Source: Parapedobacter soli
Lineage (GTDB): Bacteria; Bacteroidota; Bacteroidia; Sphingobacteriales; Sphingobacteriaceae
Assembly: GCF_025460835.1 (NCBI RefSeq)
Contig: NZ_JAMXAY010000001.1
Span: 62,001 to 126,000 of the forward strand
DNA: 64,000 nt
Reading direction: 5' to 3'
Below the pieces are notes generated by a model that saw nothing but the letters and a program-made list of their open reading frames with translations, was not told where the DNA came from and ran no database searches. Positions 17,213 to 26,087 of the stretch are shown here, one piece after another. Made by a program: the position numbers and the translations under genes. Each line of letters opens with the position of its first letter. Position 1 is the first letter of the stretch.

Positions 17213-20200
17213 TTAAAACGAAACGTTGATACCTAAACTGAACATGCGCGATACGGGAAACCTACCCCCATCGATTCCGAGGTTACCTACCTCGGGGTCA
17301 AACGCCGAATAATCCGTGAGCGTTAACACGTTTTCAGCATTGGCATACACCCGTATGCTGGTTTGCCCTGTCCCACCAATCCGGCCCACCAAGCTGCTTG
17401 GCAGTGTATAAGCGAGGTTTACATTCTTCAACCTCAGGTAATCCGCCTTTTCCAAGAAGTACGACGACACCTTCGAATAGTTGCCGTTCGGGTCATCGAT
17501 GAACGACAATCTAGGGATACCGGAATTCGGATTATATTCGAAGGATTGCAGGATATCCGTGGTCATGTTCCAACCCTTCAACCCCGACGAAGACATTGCT
17601 CTCACACCGTTGAACACATTGACGCCAGAAACACCTTGCCAAAACATACTCAGGCTGAACCCTTTCCAAGTGGTACCAAGGGTAAAACCATAGGAGAAAT
17701 CCGGGTAATCATAAGCGCCCATATATTGCCGGTCGCCATCGTTGATAATCCCATCATTATTGTGATCCACGAACCGGATATCCCCCGGTTTTGCTGACGG
17801 TTGAATCAGCGAAGTCTCGCCGGTTTCTGGATTCATCCACGTATAATTGTTGATCTCTTCTTGGGTCTGGAAAATCCCATTGGCCTCAATCAGGTAATAC
17901 GAGTACCAGGGCTGCCCCACGGTTGATTGCAGTGGTTGCATGGAATTCACGCCTTCACTATGGGCAATCAGCGTACGTTTGCCGATATTCAGCACCTTAT
18001 TTTTCACGGTTCCTAAATTACCGCGTACATCCACATGCCAATCGCCGAACTGTTGTTTATAAGCCAATGAAAATTCAAACCCTGTATTCTCAACCTGCCC
18101 GATATTCGTCTCCGGAGGTGAAGCTACACCCGCTACGGACGGTACTGGCAAGCTTTCAATCAGGTCCTTCGTCTTCTTGCTGAAATAATCCGCTGTCAGA
18201 TTCAGTTTGTTATTGAAGAATCCCAAGTCCACACCTAAGTTGGCCTGTTCGGTGCGCTCCCACTTCAGGTTGGGGTTGGGAATGGTGCCTTGATACAAGC
18301 CAAACATCCACCTGTTCGTATTTTCACCCAAGAATACCCCTACGTCACCCAACGAATATGGCGGTGCGTAGATAAATCGGCGAACCGAACGAACATTGCC
18401 CACTTGCCCCCAACTAGCGCGGACTTTGAGGAAGCTCACCGCATCGCTCTGCGGCATGAACGGTTCTGAGGTCACCTTCCAGGCCACAGAAGCCGCTGGA
18501 AAGACATCGGCGTTGTCACTGGGGTTCAGCTTAGACGATGCATCCCTTCGGATACTTCCCGTGAGGAAGTAACGGTCGTCGTAAGAATACGAGACGCGGG
18601 CAAGCTGAGACATGATAGATTCTTCCCATATCAGTTCCTCCGGCCTATCCGAACTCCAATCCGCAGCGTTTTCAAATACGACGTAATGCGGATATTCGAA
18701 CTGGTAGCCGCGCGTATATACTTTATGGCTTCGCTCAGTCGAGTAATTCATGGTAAATGCACCAAGGGCAGACAGGTAGTGTTTCCCGTTGAATGTTTTC
18801 GAATAAGAGAGGATATTCTCCCAGTTCCAGTTTTTATCGAACAACGACCTTATGCTACGGAAGTTCTCGTCGATTGTCCTTCCTGGTGCTGTAAATCGAC
18901 CCGTAAAGCTTTCACCACGGAAATTTGAGGTATTGTAGGAAAAGTCAGACTTGAATTCCAATCCATTGATTGGCTTTATAATCAGCGAGGAAAGTGAAAA
19001 CACACGATTTGTTGGATTATGTTGCCGGGTATTCAACAATTGGCTCACGGGGTTTAACAAATCCGCTTCTACGCTGAAACCTTCAGCCAGCGCCCAACGC
19101 GGAACGGTCCCACTCGGCAGTTGGTTTCCCAAATCATCGTATTCGTACATTTCATTGAAACGTGGGTAAGCCATAGCGGAGAATACCGCACCTGTATGAC
19201 CCGAGCCGATCTCACTTTGTCCATTGCTGTATCCGTAAAGCAAACTTTGGTTCAGGCTTACCCAGTTATTGAATTTAAAACCTAAGTTCAACCGGGCTGT
19301 AAGGTTCTTATTCCACGTATTCAATAGGGTGCCATCTACGTCATCGTAAGCCAATGATGCCAGCGCATTCAACGATTCACTACCCCCGCTGATGGTAACG
19401 TCATAATGCTGCATCCTACCCGACCGGAAAATCTCATCCACCCAATCCGTCCGGGTTACATTTCCATATGGAAACTGATCCGGGTCATAGGTCGCTGGGA
19501 CACTACGGCCAGCCGCAGCAGAGGCATCCTTCCACACCCGATTGAAATCTTCCGCTGTTAGCACCTCGGGTGTCCGCCACGCTTGCTGCACACCGTTCCA
19601 AGCGTTTGCATCCACACGTAGCGTTCCCGCCCTAGCCTTCTTCGTCGTGATCACGATTACCCCACCGGAACCGGCATATGCTCCGTATATTGCAGATGAG
19701 GCGGCATCTTTCAGCACCGTCACTGTTTCAATGTCTGCCGGGTTAAATGGTGCATTGGGAACACCGTCTACGACATACAGTACGCCATCGCCCGCCCGGT
19801 TTCCACGGCCGCGGATACTGATGTTATCCGTAGCCCGAGGATCACCGCTTTGTTGCACGCGCACACCCGGCATTTCGCCCTGAATGATGTTGCCCAATGA
19901 TGCTGGCCGACCTTTGAACCGATCATCCACGCTGACAGACGATACGGCCACCGAAAGGTCCTGCTTACGATTTGAACCGTAACCAATAGCCACGACCTCA
20001 TCCAGCATATTAGCATCTCCTCCCAATTGGATGTTAATGGTCAACCGTCCATCCACATGCTCCTCCAATGAGGGGAACCCCACATAGGAGAAAACCAATA
20101 TCGCATTGGCTCCCACATCAATGGAATACTCCCCCTCTTCATCCGTTACTGTCGACCTGTTCGAATGTTTTTCGGCAACGGTTACACCCGCCAGCGGCTC

Positions 20201-20314
20201 ACCTGAGTTCTGTTCGGTGACTTTGCCGACTATCTTCTCTTGGGCATACGCCCTACCGCCCAAAGCGACGAGAACAACCAGCAAACAAAAGTTAAGATAA
20301 TAGATTTTTCTCAT
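17213..20314 (-). CDS. SusC/RagA-family TonB-linked outer-membrane receptor
   Basis: A TonB-dependent transporter of 1033 residues. It has a signal peptide (to about Ala24), a carboxypeptidase-regulatory-like domain (EKIVGKVTEQNSGEPLAGVTV and following), the SusC signature LDEVVAIGYGSNRKQDLS, a plug domain (SIRGRGN, YVVDGVPNAPFN, VLKDAASSAIYG) and a long barrel ending in a terminal Phe. It pairs with the SusD protein downstream and heads the whole minus-strand block. It imports ligands across the outer membrane using TonB energy. A LacI-type operator lies 229 bases upstream. Confidence 0.95.
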   Translation of the reverse strand: MRKIYYLNFCLLVVLVALGGRAYAQEKIVGKVTEQNSGEPLAGVTVAEKHSNRSTVTDEEGEYSIDVGANAILVFSYVGFPSLEEHVDGRLTINIQLGGDANMLDEVVAIGYGSNRKQDLSVAVSSVSVDDRFKGRPASLGNIIQGEMPGVRVQQSGDPRATDNISIRGRGNRAGDGVLYVVDGVPNAPFNPADIETVTVLKDAASSAIYGAYAGSGGVIVITTKKARAGTLRVDANAWNGVQQAWRTPEVLTAEDFNRVWKDASAAAGRSVPATYDPDQFPYGNVTRTDWVDEIFRSGRMQHYDVTISGGSESLNALASLAYDDVDGTLLNTWNKNLTARLNLGFKFNNWVSLNQSLLYGYSNGQSEIGSGHTGAVFSAMAYPRFNEMYEYDDLGNQLPSGTVPRWALAEGFSVEADLLNPVSQLLNTRQHNPTNRVFSLSSLIIKPINGLEFKSDFSYNTSNFRGESFTGRFTAPGRTIDENFRSIRSLFDKNWNWENILSYSKTFNGKHYLSALGAFTMNYSTERSHKVYTRGYQFEYPHYVVFENAADWSSDRPEELIWEESIMSQLARVSYSYDDRYFLTGSIRRDASSKLNPSDNADVFPAASVAWKVTSEPFMPQSDAVSFLKVRASWGQVGNVRSVRRFIYAPPYSLGDVGVFLGENTNRWMFGLYQGTIPNPNLKWERTEQANLGVDLGFFNNKLNLTADYFSKKTKDLIESLPVPSVAGVASPPETNIGQVENTGFEFSLAYKQQFGDWHVDVRGNLGTVKNKVLNIGKRTLIAHSEGVNSMQPLQSTVGQPWYSYYLIEANGIFQTQEEINNYTWMNPETGETSLIQPSAKPGDIRFVDHNNDGIINDGDRQYMGAYDYPDFSYGFTLGTTWKGFSLSMFWQGVSGVNVFNGVRAMSSSGLKGWNMTTDILQSFEYNPNSGIPRLSFIDDPNGNYSKVSSYFLEKADYLRLKNVNLAYTLPSSLVGRIGGTGQTSIRVYANAENVLTLTDYSAFDPEVGNLGIDGGRFPVSRMFSLGINVSF

Positions 20315-20542
20315 ATCGATAATTTGTTGATAACTAATATTAGCTTTTCACGGCACAAGTATATTCACTGCCTTCTAACTTTTCATTAATTCTGTGTTAT
20401 GCTTCTCTTGGCATTAGATTAAAACAGTCTAATAAAAATTCTTTGAAACCGGTACCTTTACACATGCATATTAAATCTATAATTGTCGAAACAAACTAAT
20501 CGCTTTTTAATCGATAAATCAAGGGGTTGGGGCTTTATCACC

Positions 20543-20558
20543 ACGCAAAGGTTTGCGT
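20543..20558. promoter_or_regulatory. LacI-type operator in the susC/lacI divergent gap
   Basis: This is ACGCAAAGGTTTGCGT, identical over 16 bases to the site at 12167-12182. It lies in the 332-base gap between susC (start 20314, minus) and a LacI-family gene (start 20647, plus), so it could control both and provide autoregulation. The rest of the gap is AT-rich and shows no gene. I found only one-mismatch versions of the TAnnTTTG element, for example near 20492-20499 on the minus strand. Confidence 0.75.
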
Positions 20559-20646
20559 AACAGGAAAGACGCACATAATTTGGTTATCTAGAATATCTTC
20601 ACGAACTTAGGGAAGTCGCAATTAGCGGCACTAATTGTAAATCCTT

Positions 20647-21738
20647 ATGCAACAGACCCGGCAAACGACTATCGTCGATATCGCGAACCAATTGGGGGTC
20701 TCTCCCTCCACCGTGTCACGTGCGCTGCATGACCATCCCTCTATCAGTGCCAAGACCAAACGTAACGTGGTACGACTCGCCGAGAAGTATAGCTACCAGC
20801 CCAATCTTTTGGCACTAAGCCTCTTGAATAAGCGGTCGGGCGTCATCGGGATTCTCGTCCCCGAAATCACCAGCTATTTCTTTGCAACCGTAATAAGCGG
20901 CGTACAAGACATGGTCTCATCTGCGGGTTACAAGCTATTGATTTGCCAATCGGGTGAATCTTTCGAAGAAGAGGAGAAACTACTGCAAGATATGGCCCTA
21001 TCTCGTGTAGACGGCGTGTTGATCTCACCCACTTTCCGCACAAACTCATTCCAACATTTTGAGCGGCTCAAAAAAACCGGTATCCCCTTGGTCATTTTTG
21101 ACAGGGACTGCCCCGGCTTCGAGGCAGACAAGGTATTGGTCGATAGTTACGACGGTGCTTATCAGGCTGTGGAATACCTCATCAAAACCGGCTGCAAACG
21201 AATAGCCCACATTGCCGGCCCCATCGCCATCCCCACATTCAAACAGCGGCTCGACGGCTACCTTAATGCACATTACGACAACAATATCCCTATCCGGTCC
21301 GAATTAATTGTTTACAGTAATGGTTTCTCCTCAGATGATGGTGTGGAAGCAGCCACACAATTGTTGGACCGACATGAAAAAATCGACGCGATATTTGCCG
21401 TCAATGATGCGGTCTCCATCGGCACCACCCACGTGCTACGGGAAAATGGATACCGCGTGCCCGACGACATTTCCCTTGTCGGGTTTGACGATGAATCTTA
21501 CGCACAGTATTACTTCCCTTCGCTATCTACGGTTTGGCAGCCTGTTTATGAATTGGGGATGTTGTCGGCCAAGATACTGCTCGATCGGTTTGCCAACCGG
21601 GGACAGCTGCAGTCCTATCGATATGAAGTGTTGAAGCCCGAGTTGGTCATCCGAGAATCATCGCGCATCATTGCAGAATCTACGTCGTCATACGCCTTAC
21701 CAAATCGACCGGGCACACCACTGGTTCACCAGGCATAA
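20647..21738 (+). CDS. LacI-family transcriptional regulator
   Basis: A LacI/GalR regulator of 363 residues. The N-terminal helix-turn-helix IVDIANQLGVSPSTVSRAL (about 9-27) and hinge region are followed by a periplasmic-binding-like effector domain with KRSGVIGILVPEI, GVLISPTF, FDRDCPG and DDISLVGFDDESYA. It is divergent from the susC gene, and its likely operator lies between them and again before the iol genes. The inducer is probably inositol or an early intermediate (inference). It ends inside the 3' end of the next, convergent LacI gene, sharing 59 bases. Confidence 0.94.
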   Translation: MQQTRQTTIVDIANQLGVSPSTVSRALHDHPSISAKTKRNVVRLAEKYSYQPNLLALSLLNKRSGVIGILVPEITSYFFATVISGVQDMVSSAGYKLLICQSGESFEEEEKLLQDMALSRVDGVLISPTFRTNSFQHFERLKKTGIPLVIFDRDCPGFEADKVLVDSYDGAYQAVEYLIKTGCKRIAHIAGPIAIPTFKQRLDGYLNAHYDNNIPIRSELIVYSNGFSSDDGVEAATQLLDRHEKIDAIFAVNDAVSIGTTHVLRENGYRVPDDISLVGFDDESYAQYYFPSLSTVWQPVYELGMLSAKILLDRFANRGQLQSYRYEVLKPELVIRESSRIIAESTSSYALPNRPGTPLVHQA

Positions 21739-22726
21739 TAACAGCCGTCTGGTTCCCGGCAGGCCCCTGCAGGGCACCAATCAGTGTTTGTGCTACCTTA
21801 TCGGCCACCGCGCTCGGATACTGCTCGATCGACGTGATAGGTGGCGAGATAATAGCTGTCCTCGGATCGTTGGAATAACCAATGATTTTCAAATCTTCCG
21901 GGATACGGATACCCCGCTCGCGCGCAAACTCTACAATAGCAATAGCCGTGGTATCATTCGCCGCGAATATCCCATCGGGCTGTTCGGCATCTTCAAATAT
22001 CCGACGCAGGCTACTCCACGCATTTTCAGCGGTCAACTCCTGATGATAGACCCACTTACCCCTCAGCGTAACGCCCTCCTTAGCCAATGCATCTACGAAT
22101 CCTTGTGTCCGCTCCCGATAGATACTACAGGTAAGTGGGCCACTGACATAGGCTATCCGCCGGCAGCCAGCCTGCATCAGGTGATTGCCAGCCAACAATC
22201 CGCCCCGATAGTCGTCGCCCTTCACAATGTAGGCGCCGCTATCGGCCTCCGCCGGTACGCGGTCGTAAAATACCACCGGGATACCCTGTCGGATAAACCC
22301 AGCGAAATGGGCCGTATCTTCCGTATACAGGGCAAGCGACACCACAAGCGCGTCCACCCGGGCCGAATACAGGGTGTTCGCCAGCTCCTCCTCTAGGTTC
22401 ACCGAGTCGTTTGATTGGCAGATCATCAGGTTATATCCTGCAGCCTGTAACTGCTGCTGCAGAGAGGTGATAAAGAAAGAATGGAAATACATGGATATCC
22501 GGGGAACGATCAGCCCGATGATATTGGAGCGTCGATTACGCAGCGACGAAGCCATGCTGTTATGCCTATACCCCATTTCCTGGGCCATCGCTTTTACCCG
22601 CTTCCGAGTCGCCTCACTGATGCGTGGGTTGTTATTCAGTGCCCTGGAAACGGTAGCTGGGGATATACCTAATGCTTTTGCAATGTCTACTATGCTATTT
22701 TCTGATCTCGGTTTCTTCGGTGTCAT
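21680..22726 (-). CDS. LacI-family transcriptional regulator
   Basis: A second LacI/GalR regulator of 348 residues. The DNA-binding helix IVDIAKALGISPATVSRAL sits at about 11-29, and the effector domain shows RRSNIIGLIVPRIS, VFYDRVPAE, DGIFAANDTTAIA and DLKIIGYSND. It runs on the minus strand and its last 59 bases overlap the end of the plus-strand LacI gene. The two are related but clearly not recent copies. The CE15 esterase gene follows the same direction further upstream, so it may control glucuronoyl-ester or xylan functions (inference). Confidence 0.94.
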   Translation of the reverse strand: MTPKKPRSENSIVDIAKALGISPATVSRALNNNPRISEATRKRVKAMAQEMGYRHNSMASSLRNRRSNIIGLIVPRISMYFHSFFITSLQQQLQAAGYNLMICQSNDSVNLEEELANTLYSARVDALVVSLALYTEDTAHFAGFIRQGIPVVFYDRVPAEADSGAYIVKGDDYRGGLLAGNHLMQAGCRRIAYVSGPLTCSIYRERTQGFVDALAKEGVTLRGKWVYHQELTAENAWSSLRRIFEDAEQPDGIFAANDTTAIAIVEFARERGIRIPEDLKIIGYSNDPRTAIISPPITSIEQYPSAVADKVAQTLIGALQGPAGNQTAVIMPGEPVVCPVDLVRRMTT

Positions 22727-22750
22727 TCTCTATAATCAGCTTGCGGTCAA

Positions 22751-22783
22751 AGCAACGTTATTTTGCTGGAAAAAGCAAATTTA
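22751..22783 (-). promoter_or_regulatory. promoter and possible autoregulatory site of the second LacI gene
   Basis: On the minus strand TAAATTTG (22783-22776) matches the -7 element, predicting a start near 22769 and a leader of about 43 bases. Just downstream, 22751-22767 contains AGCAA and TTGCT as an inverted repeat around CGTTATT, a plausible LacI-type site placed for autorepression. No good -33 element was seen. Confidence 0.45.
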
Positions 22784-22797
22784 AACCATCAGGTCAA

Positions 22798-24060
22798 TTA
22801 AAGATTTTTATCTGCAAAATCAGTATACCGTTCCCAGTCGTAAATATTGATATCGTGCTTGCCGGGACGATTATGGTAGCCCAGTGGGCCAACCACCCTG
22901 ACCTCGCCTACAGCCGGCGGCTCAGCCTCCTGGAGAGCTGGCTGCTTATACAAGCGGTACACCGGCCCGGCGTGGTACAACGATAGGTATTCACCCTTCG
23001 GGTCGGCCCACAGGTCTTCCGAGGCGCTCGCCACGTACAACGGCCGCGGGGCGATAAGGCTGAGCAACTCATGGAAATCTACCGGCAATTGGCTCTCTTT
23101 GCCGTCGAACTGCTTGAAATTCCCGCTGAACCAGTGCGGGAAGGACCGGTTGAGGTCGGCAATGCGCTCACCATACTCCCGCCGCGCGATGGCTGCACCG
23201 TCTTCACCCGAATTGTTGGAAACGGCCATGGCAAATCGCTGGTCTTGCGCAGCGGCCCAAAGTGCGGTCTTGCCGAGCCGCGAGTGGCCGACTACCGCCA
23301 CCCGCTTGCTGTCCACATCACCATCCGTTTCCACGTAATCCATCATCTTGGAGAGCGACCATGCCCAGATACCGATGGCACCCCAGCTGCTGTTATCACG
23401 TTGTACACCCGTTTGCCCGGCAAACCAGCGGTGGAAACTATCGTCCATCGAGTCGATGTCAGGCCGGTCGAGCTGCAGGTCGCCATAGTAGGCGGTGACT
23501 ACCCCGTAGCCACGCGAAAGGATGTATTCAATGGGCCACCGCGATGCATAAAATCCACGGCTCTGCTCATTGGCATATCCTTCCGGGAAACCGGGTTGCT
23601 TGGCAAAACGGGTCCACCGTGTAATGATGCGGATACCGGGATCGGTCGAAACGGCCTGGTTGCCGCCATAATTGAGCCCCATGAATACGGGTGCCGCACC
23701 GGTCCGGCTATTTGGCAGGTAGATGAGCACATGGATGGGACGCGACTTGTCGGCGGAGAGGTAAATGGCCACCTCCTTGCGGGTAGCCAAACCATCGAGT
23801 GCCCCCTTATCCACGGCAATCACCTCATACGTGGCGGCATCGCCACCCAATGTATGGCCGTATACGTGCTGGGCAAACAGCGACAGGATTTCGGGCCGCC
23901 GTTGTTTCTCCCATTGGGAGACCCGCTTGATGGCCTTCCCACGTTCGGTCACCAGCGGATTGGGCAAAGTATATGCGGGTACTTTGGCCTCATCGTAATT
24001 GGGTTGTGCCAACACCATGGCACTGATGGCTACGAAGAGCAGGATAATGACGAATCTCAT
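22798..24060 (-). CDS. CE15 glucuronoyl esterase
   Basis: A carbohydrate esterase of family CE15, 420 residues, with a signal peptide (to about Ala18). The family cleaves ester bonds between glucuronic acid of xylan and lignin alcohols, or methyl glucuronate. Catalytic features are VVGHSRLGKTALWAAA with Ser260 and Arg261, Glu286 in SNNSGEDGAA as the acid, and His402 in RPGKHDI. MGLNYGGNQAV is the usual oxyanion-side loop. It lies upstream of the minus-strand LacI gene with a 71-base gap. Together with the GH88 gene it suggests the organism handles uronic-acid-rich plant material. Confidence 0.9.
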   Translation of the reverse strand: MRFVIILLFVAISAMVLAQPNYDEAKVPAYTLPNPLVTERGKAIKRVSQWEKQRRPEILSLFAQHVYGHTLGGDAATYEVIAVDKGALDGLATRKEVAIYLSADKSRPIHVLIYLPNSRTGAAPVFMGLNYGGNQAVSTDPGIRIITRWTRFAKQPGFPEGYANEQSRGFYASRWPIEYILSRGYGVVTAYYGDLQLDRPDIDSMDDSFHRWFAGQTGVQRDNSSWGAIGIWAWSLSKMMDYVETDGDVDSKRVAVVGHSRLGKTALWAAAQDQRFAMAVSNNSGEDGAAIARREYGERIADLNRSFPHWFSGNFKQFDGKESQLPVDFHELLSLIAPRPLYVASASEDLWADPKGEYLSLYHAGPVYRLYKQPALQEAEPPAVGEVRVVGPLGYHNRPGKHDINIYDWERYTDFADKNL

Positions 24061-24111
24061 GGTTCAACGATGTTAGTTCGCCAAATATAAGCTTTTGCGG
24101 CGAATGAGGAA

Positions 24112-25647
24112 TTACCTATCGGCCACCACCTTATAGGTAGGGTCTTCGGCCATCGTAACCACGATGACGCCTTCGGCTTTCTTCAGTTTATTGCGGCAGT
24201 CGGGACTCAGGTGTTTCAATACCACGGTTTTATTGAGGGCCGAATACCGGGCGGTGATCTTGTTGAGCGCATCAATAGCACTCATATCGGCTACGCGGCT
24301 TTCCCTGAAATCGATGACCACATCGTGCGGGTCGTTTTCGACATCGAACTTTTCGAGGAAAGCGGCCACCGAACCGAAAAACAGCGGCCCGTAAATCTCG
24401 TATACCTTGGCGCCGGTGGCATCGATGTGTTTGCGCGCACGGATACGCTTGGCATTGTCCCACGCGAACACCAACGCCGCCACAATGACCCCCACCAGCA
24501 CCGCCAGGGCCAGGTTGTGCAGCACAATAGTGATGACGGCCACCAGCATGCCCACGAAGATGTCGGATTTGGGCATTTTGTTGATGATGCGCAGCGATAC
24601 CCACTCAAACGTGCCGATGGCTACCATGATCATAACGCCCACCAGCGCCGCCATGGGAATGCGCTCGATGACCGGCGCGCCCACCAGAATGATAACCAGT
24701 ATGGTAAGGGCGCCCACAATTGCGGCCAGCCGGGCGCGCGAACCGGCATTGAGGTTGACCAGCGTTTGCGCCACCATAGCACAGCCGCCCATGCCGCCGA
24801 AAAACCCGTTGACCACGTTGGCCGTACCCTGTGCCAGGGCCTCCCGGTTGGCGCTGCCGCGCGAATTGGTAATCTCATCGACCATGGAGAGGGTGAGCAG
24901 CGACTCCACCAGCCCCACACCGGCCATGACCAGCGCGAAGGGGAAGATGATTTGCAGGGTTTCCAGGGTAAATGGCACCATGGGGATGTGGAACGCGGGA
25001 AAACCGCCCTCGATGCTGGCAATATCGCCCACGGTTTTGGTTTCGATGCCGAAGCCGAGTACGAGGCCGAAAATGACGAGGATGGCTATGAGCGAGGCTG
25101 GGATGGCTTTGGTGAGGCGCGGCACAACCAGCACGATACCGATGGTGAGCAGCGTAAGCCCACCCATAACATACAGCGGCGTACCCGACAGCCACGTGGT
25201 GATGCCGCCGTCGGTCACCTTGAACTGCTCGATCTGTGCCATAAAGATGATAACGGCAAGGCCATTGAGAAACCCGTACATGACGGGCTGCGGGATGAGT
25301 CGCACGAATTTACCGAGGCGGAATATGCCAACCAGAAACTGAAACAGCCCCGCGAGGGCGACGGCGGCAAACAGGTATTCGACACCGTGGGCTTTGCTGA
25401 GCGCGATGAGCACCACAATGGTGGCGCCGGCACCGCCCGACACCATGCCCGGCCGGCCACCGAGAATGGCCGTGACCAGGCCCATCAGGAACGCGGCATA
25501 CAGGCCAGTGAGCGGCGATAGCCCGGCCAGGATGGCAAACGAAAGCGACTCAGGAATCATGGTCATGGCCACGGTGAGCCCCGCCAGGATCTCTGTTTTG
25601 TAGTTGACCTTTTGGGTGAAATCAAAAATGCGGAGGTATGCTTTCAT
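24112..25647 (-). CDS. SulP-family anion transporter with STAS domain
   Basis: An inner-membrane SulP permease of 511 residues, usually carrying sulfate, bicarbonate or other anions. About 12 hydrophobic helices cover residues 20-390; the signature RPGMVSGGAGATIVVLIAL is near 66. A C-terminal STAS domain (about 405-500) contains VIDFRESRVADMSAIDAL. The start MKAYLRIFDFTQKVNYKTEI is typical of the bacterial subgroup. It stands alone, 51 bases from the CE15 gene. The anion carried cannot be decided; bicarbonate is as likely as sulfate. Confidence 0.92.
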   Translation of the reverse strand: MKAYLRIFDFTQKVNYKTEILAGLTVAMTMIPESLSFAILAGLSPLTGLYAAFLMGLVTAILGGRPGMVSGGAGATIVVLIALSKAHGVEYLFAAVALAGLFQFLVGIFRLGKFVRLIPQPVMYGFLNGLAVIIFMAQIEQFKVTDGGITTWLSGTPLYVMGGLTLLTIGIVLVVPRLTKAIPASLIAILVIFGLVLGFGIETKTVGDIASIEGGFPAFHIPMVPFTLETLQIIFPFALVMAGVGLVESLLTLSMVDEITNSRGSANREALAQGTANVVNGFFGGMGGCAMVAQTLVNLNAGSRARLAAIVGALTILVIILVGAPVIERIPMAALVGVMIMVAIGTFEWVSLRIINKMPKSDIFVGMLVAVITIVLHNLALAVLVGVIVAALVFAWDNAKRIRARKHIDATGAKVYEIYGPLFFGSVAAFLEKFDVENDPHDVVIDFRESRVADMSAIDALNKITARYSALNKTVVLKHLSPDCRNKLKKAEGVIVVTMAEDPTYKVVADR

Positions 25648-25746
25648 GCTGACACGTTAAGCGCGCAAAGGTAACGAAAAACCGGCACCCCATATCGGGA
25701 TACCGGTAACTCCGGTCGGATTCCTGATGATGGAACGATCGAGGTC

Positions 25747-25953
25747 CTATTTGATTTTCTTCAGCTGGTAGTGATAAGTGGTTCCGTCGGGATGACCGAC
25801 GACATCGAAACACTGGACACGAAAGGGACCGCTCTCGTTGAATGTCATCTCTGTTTGGAAGTCAGGCGACGCCATCGTCGCTACCAGCGGCTAGAATAGC
25901 GACTTCCAGTTAACACCTTCTGCGACATTCGTTGTTATTTCTTTCACCCGACA
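25747..25953 (-). pseudogene. C-terminal gene remnant with an in-frame stop
   Basis: A protein-like minus-strand frame ends in GPFRVQCFDVVGHPDGTT, then a YHYQLKK tail and a TAA/TAG-type stop at 25747. The intact part is 42 codons from an ATG at 25875. Upstream the same frame continues past a TAG at 25893-25891 as VAEGVNWKSLF and more, back to another stop near 25960. The clean amphipathic pattern looks like the tail of a real beta-rich protein whose 5' part has been lost. I do not recognise the family. It could instead be a short unknown gene. Confidence 0.4.
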
Positions 25954-25955
25954 CC

Positions 25956-26058
25956 ATGATAAATTACGACACCACTATTATAGGCACAGGCCAGGCAGGC
26001 ACTAAAATTGACATTAGTCTCACTGTCAACGGACAGGCACAACACGTTATGGTGGATG
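25956..26058 (+). pseudogene. composite fragment: FAD-oxidoreductase N-terminus joined to a 2Fe-2S protein N-terminus
   Basis: One open frame starting at ATG 25956 reads INYDTTIIGTGQAGT, which is the dinucleotide-binding start of pyridine nucleotide-disulfide oxidoreductases (normally YDAIIIGTGQAGTPLA). It then runs directly into KIDISLTVNGQAQHVMVDV, the opening strand pair of xanthine-dehydrogenase-type 2Fe-2S subunits. Neither continues: no Cys ligands of a 2Fe-2S cluster follow. The frame runs on into the GH3 gene. It looks like two gene 5' ends fused by deletion. Confidence 0.45.
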
Positions 26059-26087
26059 TTTTATTTAGAAATTCAATTATGGACACA

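Noticed and set aside
24211-25521. A 436-codon open frame on the plus strand opposite the SulP gene.
   Set aside because: It is a GC-skew shadow: the composition is rich in His, Gly and Asp with no hydrophobic core or family motif, while the minus strand encodes a textbook SulP protein.
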